DNA from: Caryophanales bacterium UBA2253
GTDB lineage: Bacteria; Bacillota_I; Bacilli_A; ML615J-28; CAG-698
NCBI GenBank assembly: GCA_002347755.1
Contig: DDXT01000019.1
Location: forward strand, 1-15,783
Length of the DNA stretch: 15,783 nt
Reading direction: 5' to 3'
Part shown: positions 14,778-15,783 of the stretch, piece after piece
Layout: the number at the start of each line of letters is the position of its first letter
How positions within the stretch are numbered: position 1 is the first letter of the stretch
Notes under the pieces: model-generated
Told to the model about the DNA's origin: nothing
Database searches by the model: none
The model's input: the letters and a program-made list of their open reading frames with translations, nothing else
Translations under genes and position numbers: made by a program

Positions 14778-14981
14778 TTATCGGCATTCTCCAATAAACC
14801 AGTCCCGTTTTAATGTAAAACGATAAATGTCGGCGGTATCGATTTCGGTTCCGATTTCCGCATCTTCCGGTAGTTTTGAAGGATCGGTCTCTTTGCAATG
14901 AGGAGAGTCATCGCGGTCATTGCCCAAGACGATTGTGATTCCGTCTTTAAGAATTTTTAAGATTTTCTCTCTTTCGATCAT
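14778..14981 (-). CDS. Small protein with half a SHOCT-like motif, possible degraded paralog
   Basis: This 67-residue ORF starts at ATG 14981 with GAGGGA four bases upstream. Its first 16 residues, MIEREKILKILKDGIT, match the first helix of the motif in its neighbours almost exactly, but the second helix (expected pattern EAxALL) is absent and replaced by LGNDRDDSPHCKETD. The +1 frame at that point reads AMTAMTLLIA, closer to the expected helix, which hints at a frameshift. The rest (EIGTEIDTADIYRFTLKRDW) is not recognised. The gene lies between the DUF2089 gene (8-base gap) and the 101-aa gene. It may be a functional small variant or a decaying duplicate. Confidence 0.55.
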   Translation of the reverse strand: MIEREKILKILKDGITIVLGNDRDDSPHCKETDPSKLPEDAEIGTEIDTADIYRFTLKRDWFIGECR

Positions 14982-14989
14982 GGTTCCCT

Positions 14990-15370
14990 CTATTTTAGAT
15001 TCTTAAGCATTTGGTTGGCTTCATCAAAGCTTAATTCTTTATTAGCCAATTTATCCAAGATTTCCTGGCGTTGGATGGCTGTTTTTCCAACTTCTTCTTC
15101 GCCAACATCATACCCGAGATTGACCAGTACATCGTTCAAGATTTTCTTTACGGTCGGGTACGAGATATTCATGTCTTTTTCGATGGCCTTGATGTTCCCT
15201 TGATTTTTTAAAAACAATAACACAAAGGTCAATTGCTCCTTAGATAAACGACATAACTTACTTAGGGAAAATTCGCCGTTGATCTCCACACCGCAATTGT
15301 GGCAGTGAAGCCGGGTAATAGATAATTCGTCGCCACAAATCGGGCATTTTGAAATGACTTCTTTTTTCAT
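14990..15370 (-). CDS. DUF2089 family protein: zinc ribbon, helix-turn-helix and SHOCT-like tail
   Basis: This 126-residue protein has a zinc ribbon with Cys9, Cys12, Cys23 and Cys26 (CPICG, CHNCG), then a helical DNA-binding-type region (about 44-85, with NIKAIEKDMNISYPTVKKIL as the likely helix-turn-helix). It ends in the shared motif EILDKLANKELSFDEANQML (103-122). This matches the DUF2089 family, thought to be transcriptional regulators from their helix-turn-helix-like pattern. It is the likely regulator of the unit and a candidate to bind the inverted repeat over the operon's -10 box. AGGAGG lies seven bases before the ATG, in sequence overlapping the upstream stop codon. Confidence 0.85.
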   Translation of the reverse strand: MKKEVISKCPICGDELSITRLHCHNCGVEINGEFSLSKLCRLSKEQLTFVLLFLKNQGNIKAIEKDMNISYPTVKKILNDVLVNLGYDVGEEEVGKTAIQRQEILDKLANKELSFDEANQMLKNLK

Positions 15371-15381
15371 ATCTTTTCCTC

Positions 15382-15711
15382 CTAAAAAATGGAAATTTGT
15401 ATTTTAGCTTCTTCAGAAATGACGTTGATGGCTGTTCCGCCGCTGGTAGCGATCAGGGACTTGAAAGTCGGATAGTCAATATCCATGCCTTTTTTCTTTG
15501 CCTCTTTCCAAATTAATCTTTCACCCAAGACAATCGGAATCGGAAAGAAAAAGAGCAGATTGATTAATGATGAAACCCATTTTTGCTCTTGGATGTTCGT
15601 CCGCAAGCTAATATAACGGGCCGGACGAGTCTTGGGGCGATAAAGCAAGTCGTATCCCTGTTCAGCCGTGAGCAGTCCTTTTTCGATTTTTTTGAGAATT
15701 TTTTTGCTCAT
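15382..15711 (-). CDS. SHOCT-like motif protein with hydrophobic insert, 109 aa
   Basis: This first gene of the cluster encodes 109 residues. The N-terminus KILKKIEKGLLTAEQGYDLL is the shared two-helix motif. It is followed by a beta strand (RYISLRTNI), a strongly hydrophobic stretch SSLINLLFFFPIPIVLGERL (about 47-66), and a C-terminal module TAINVISEEAKIQISIF. The last module resembles the C-terminus of the 139-aa protein of the same operon. The hydrophobic stretch is broken by Pro-x-Pro and may be a re-entrant or membrane-touching segment rather than a full membrane helix. I prefer ATG 15711 because GAGGTG is five bases upstream; the preceding ATG at 15714 is too close. Function is unknown. 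Confidence 0.75.
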   Translation of the reverse strand: MSKKILKKIEKGLLTAEQGYDLLYRPKTRPARYISLRTNIQEQKWVSSLINLLFFFPIPIVLGERLIWKEAKKKGMDIDYPTFKSLIATSGGTAINVISEEAKIQISIF

Positions 15712-15727
15712 CATTGCACCTCATGAC

Positions 15728-15748
15728 AATATTCTATTACGGAATATT
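15728..15748. promoter_or_regulatory. Perfect inverted repeat over the -10 box, candidate operator
   Basis: AATATTC at 15728-15734 and GAATATT at 15742-15748 are perfect 7-bp arms separated by 7 bases. One arm overlaps the TAGAAT -10 box and the other lies in the promoter spacer. A dimeric regulator bound here would block RNA polymerase. The DUF2089-type protein of the same operon is the obvious candidate. The arms are A/T-rich, so chance is not excluded. Confidence 0.5.
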
Positions 15749-15759
15749 CATTTTGTCAA
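15731..15759 (-). promoter_or_regulatory. Near-consensus promoter of the SHOCT-like/DUF2089 cluster
   Basis: On the minus strand a perfect TTGACA (15754-15759), a 17-base spacer and TAGAAT (15731-15736) precede the first gene. The predicted start near 15724 leaves a leader of only about a dozen bases, just enough for the GAGGTG ribosome site. Confidence 0.88.
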
Positions 15760-15783
15760 GCACTAAATTATTTTTATTAATAT

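Noticed and set aside
206..15714. Many plus-strand and alternative-frame ORFs of 60-138 codons
   Set aside because: They lie opposite or inside clearly identified minus-strand genes, lack ribosome binding sites and recognisable motifs, and behave as shadow frames.
1..15783. tRNA, rRNA or CRISPR loci
   Set aside because: No cloverleaf-like segment, rRNA-like stretch or regularly spaced repeat was seen; intergenic space is small and otherwise accounted for.

Overview
All twenty supported genes lie on the minus strand, so the window reads from high to low coordinates. UGA is a normal stop here (several genes end in TGA and tryptophan is TGG). Strong AGGAGG-type ribosome binding sites, sigma-A-like promoters, an L20-type leader ahead of infC-rpmI-rplT and monoderm-style exported proteins suggest a Bacillota or deep-branching Mycoplasmatota (Acholeplasma/Izemoplasma-like) genome of moderate GC. 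This placement is an inference from gene content, not from a marker phylogeny.

Layout in transcription order. (1) 15759-13944: a promoter whose -10 box is overlapped by a perfect inverted repeat drives five small genes: a 109-aa protein, a DUF2089-type zinc-ribbon/helix-turn-helix protein, a 67-aa protein, a 101-aa helical protein and a 139-aa protein. All five carry the same roughly 20-residue two-helix motif (SHOCT-like, as in YvlB/LiaX-type proteins), though in the 67-aa protein only the first half remains. A strong terminator closes the unit. (2) 13941-9759: a promoter followed by a cation diffusion facilitator with a Mn-type Asn-Asp-Asp-Asp metal site, an alpha-phosphoglucomutase (pgcA) and an aminopeptidase P. 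(3) 9694-6805: four overlapping genes encoding an exported protein, a membrane-anchored extracytoplasmic protein, an ABC ATPase and an ABC-2-type permease. The two exported proteins are not recognised, which makes this the least understood system here. (4) 6740-5405: a strong promoter, an L20-type attenuator leader, then infC (AUU start), rpmI and rplT. (5) 5163-206: an extended -10 promoter, an O-antigen-ligase-like polymerase, a TGS/nucleoside kinase fusion, a flavin reductase family protein and a GH13 alpha-glucan hydrolase.

The most unusual non-coding feature is a roughly 170-bp intergenic repeat present twice (4-174 and 5217-5386, about 90% identical by eye), each time just past the 3' end of a minus-strand gene. 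It has imperfect 13-bp terminal inverted repeats and encodes no protein. It carries an inward-facing terminator-like hairpin at each end. The rplT copy sits between two near-identical 18-19 bp copies of the rplT terminator hairpin, as if a small non-autonomous mobile element had landed in the terminator, duplicated the target, and now supplies the replacement terminator itself.
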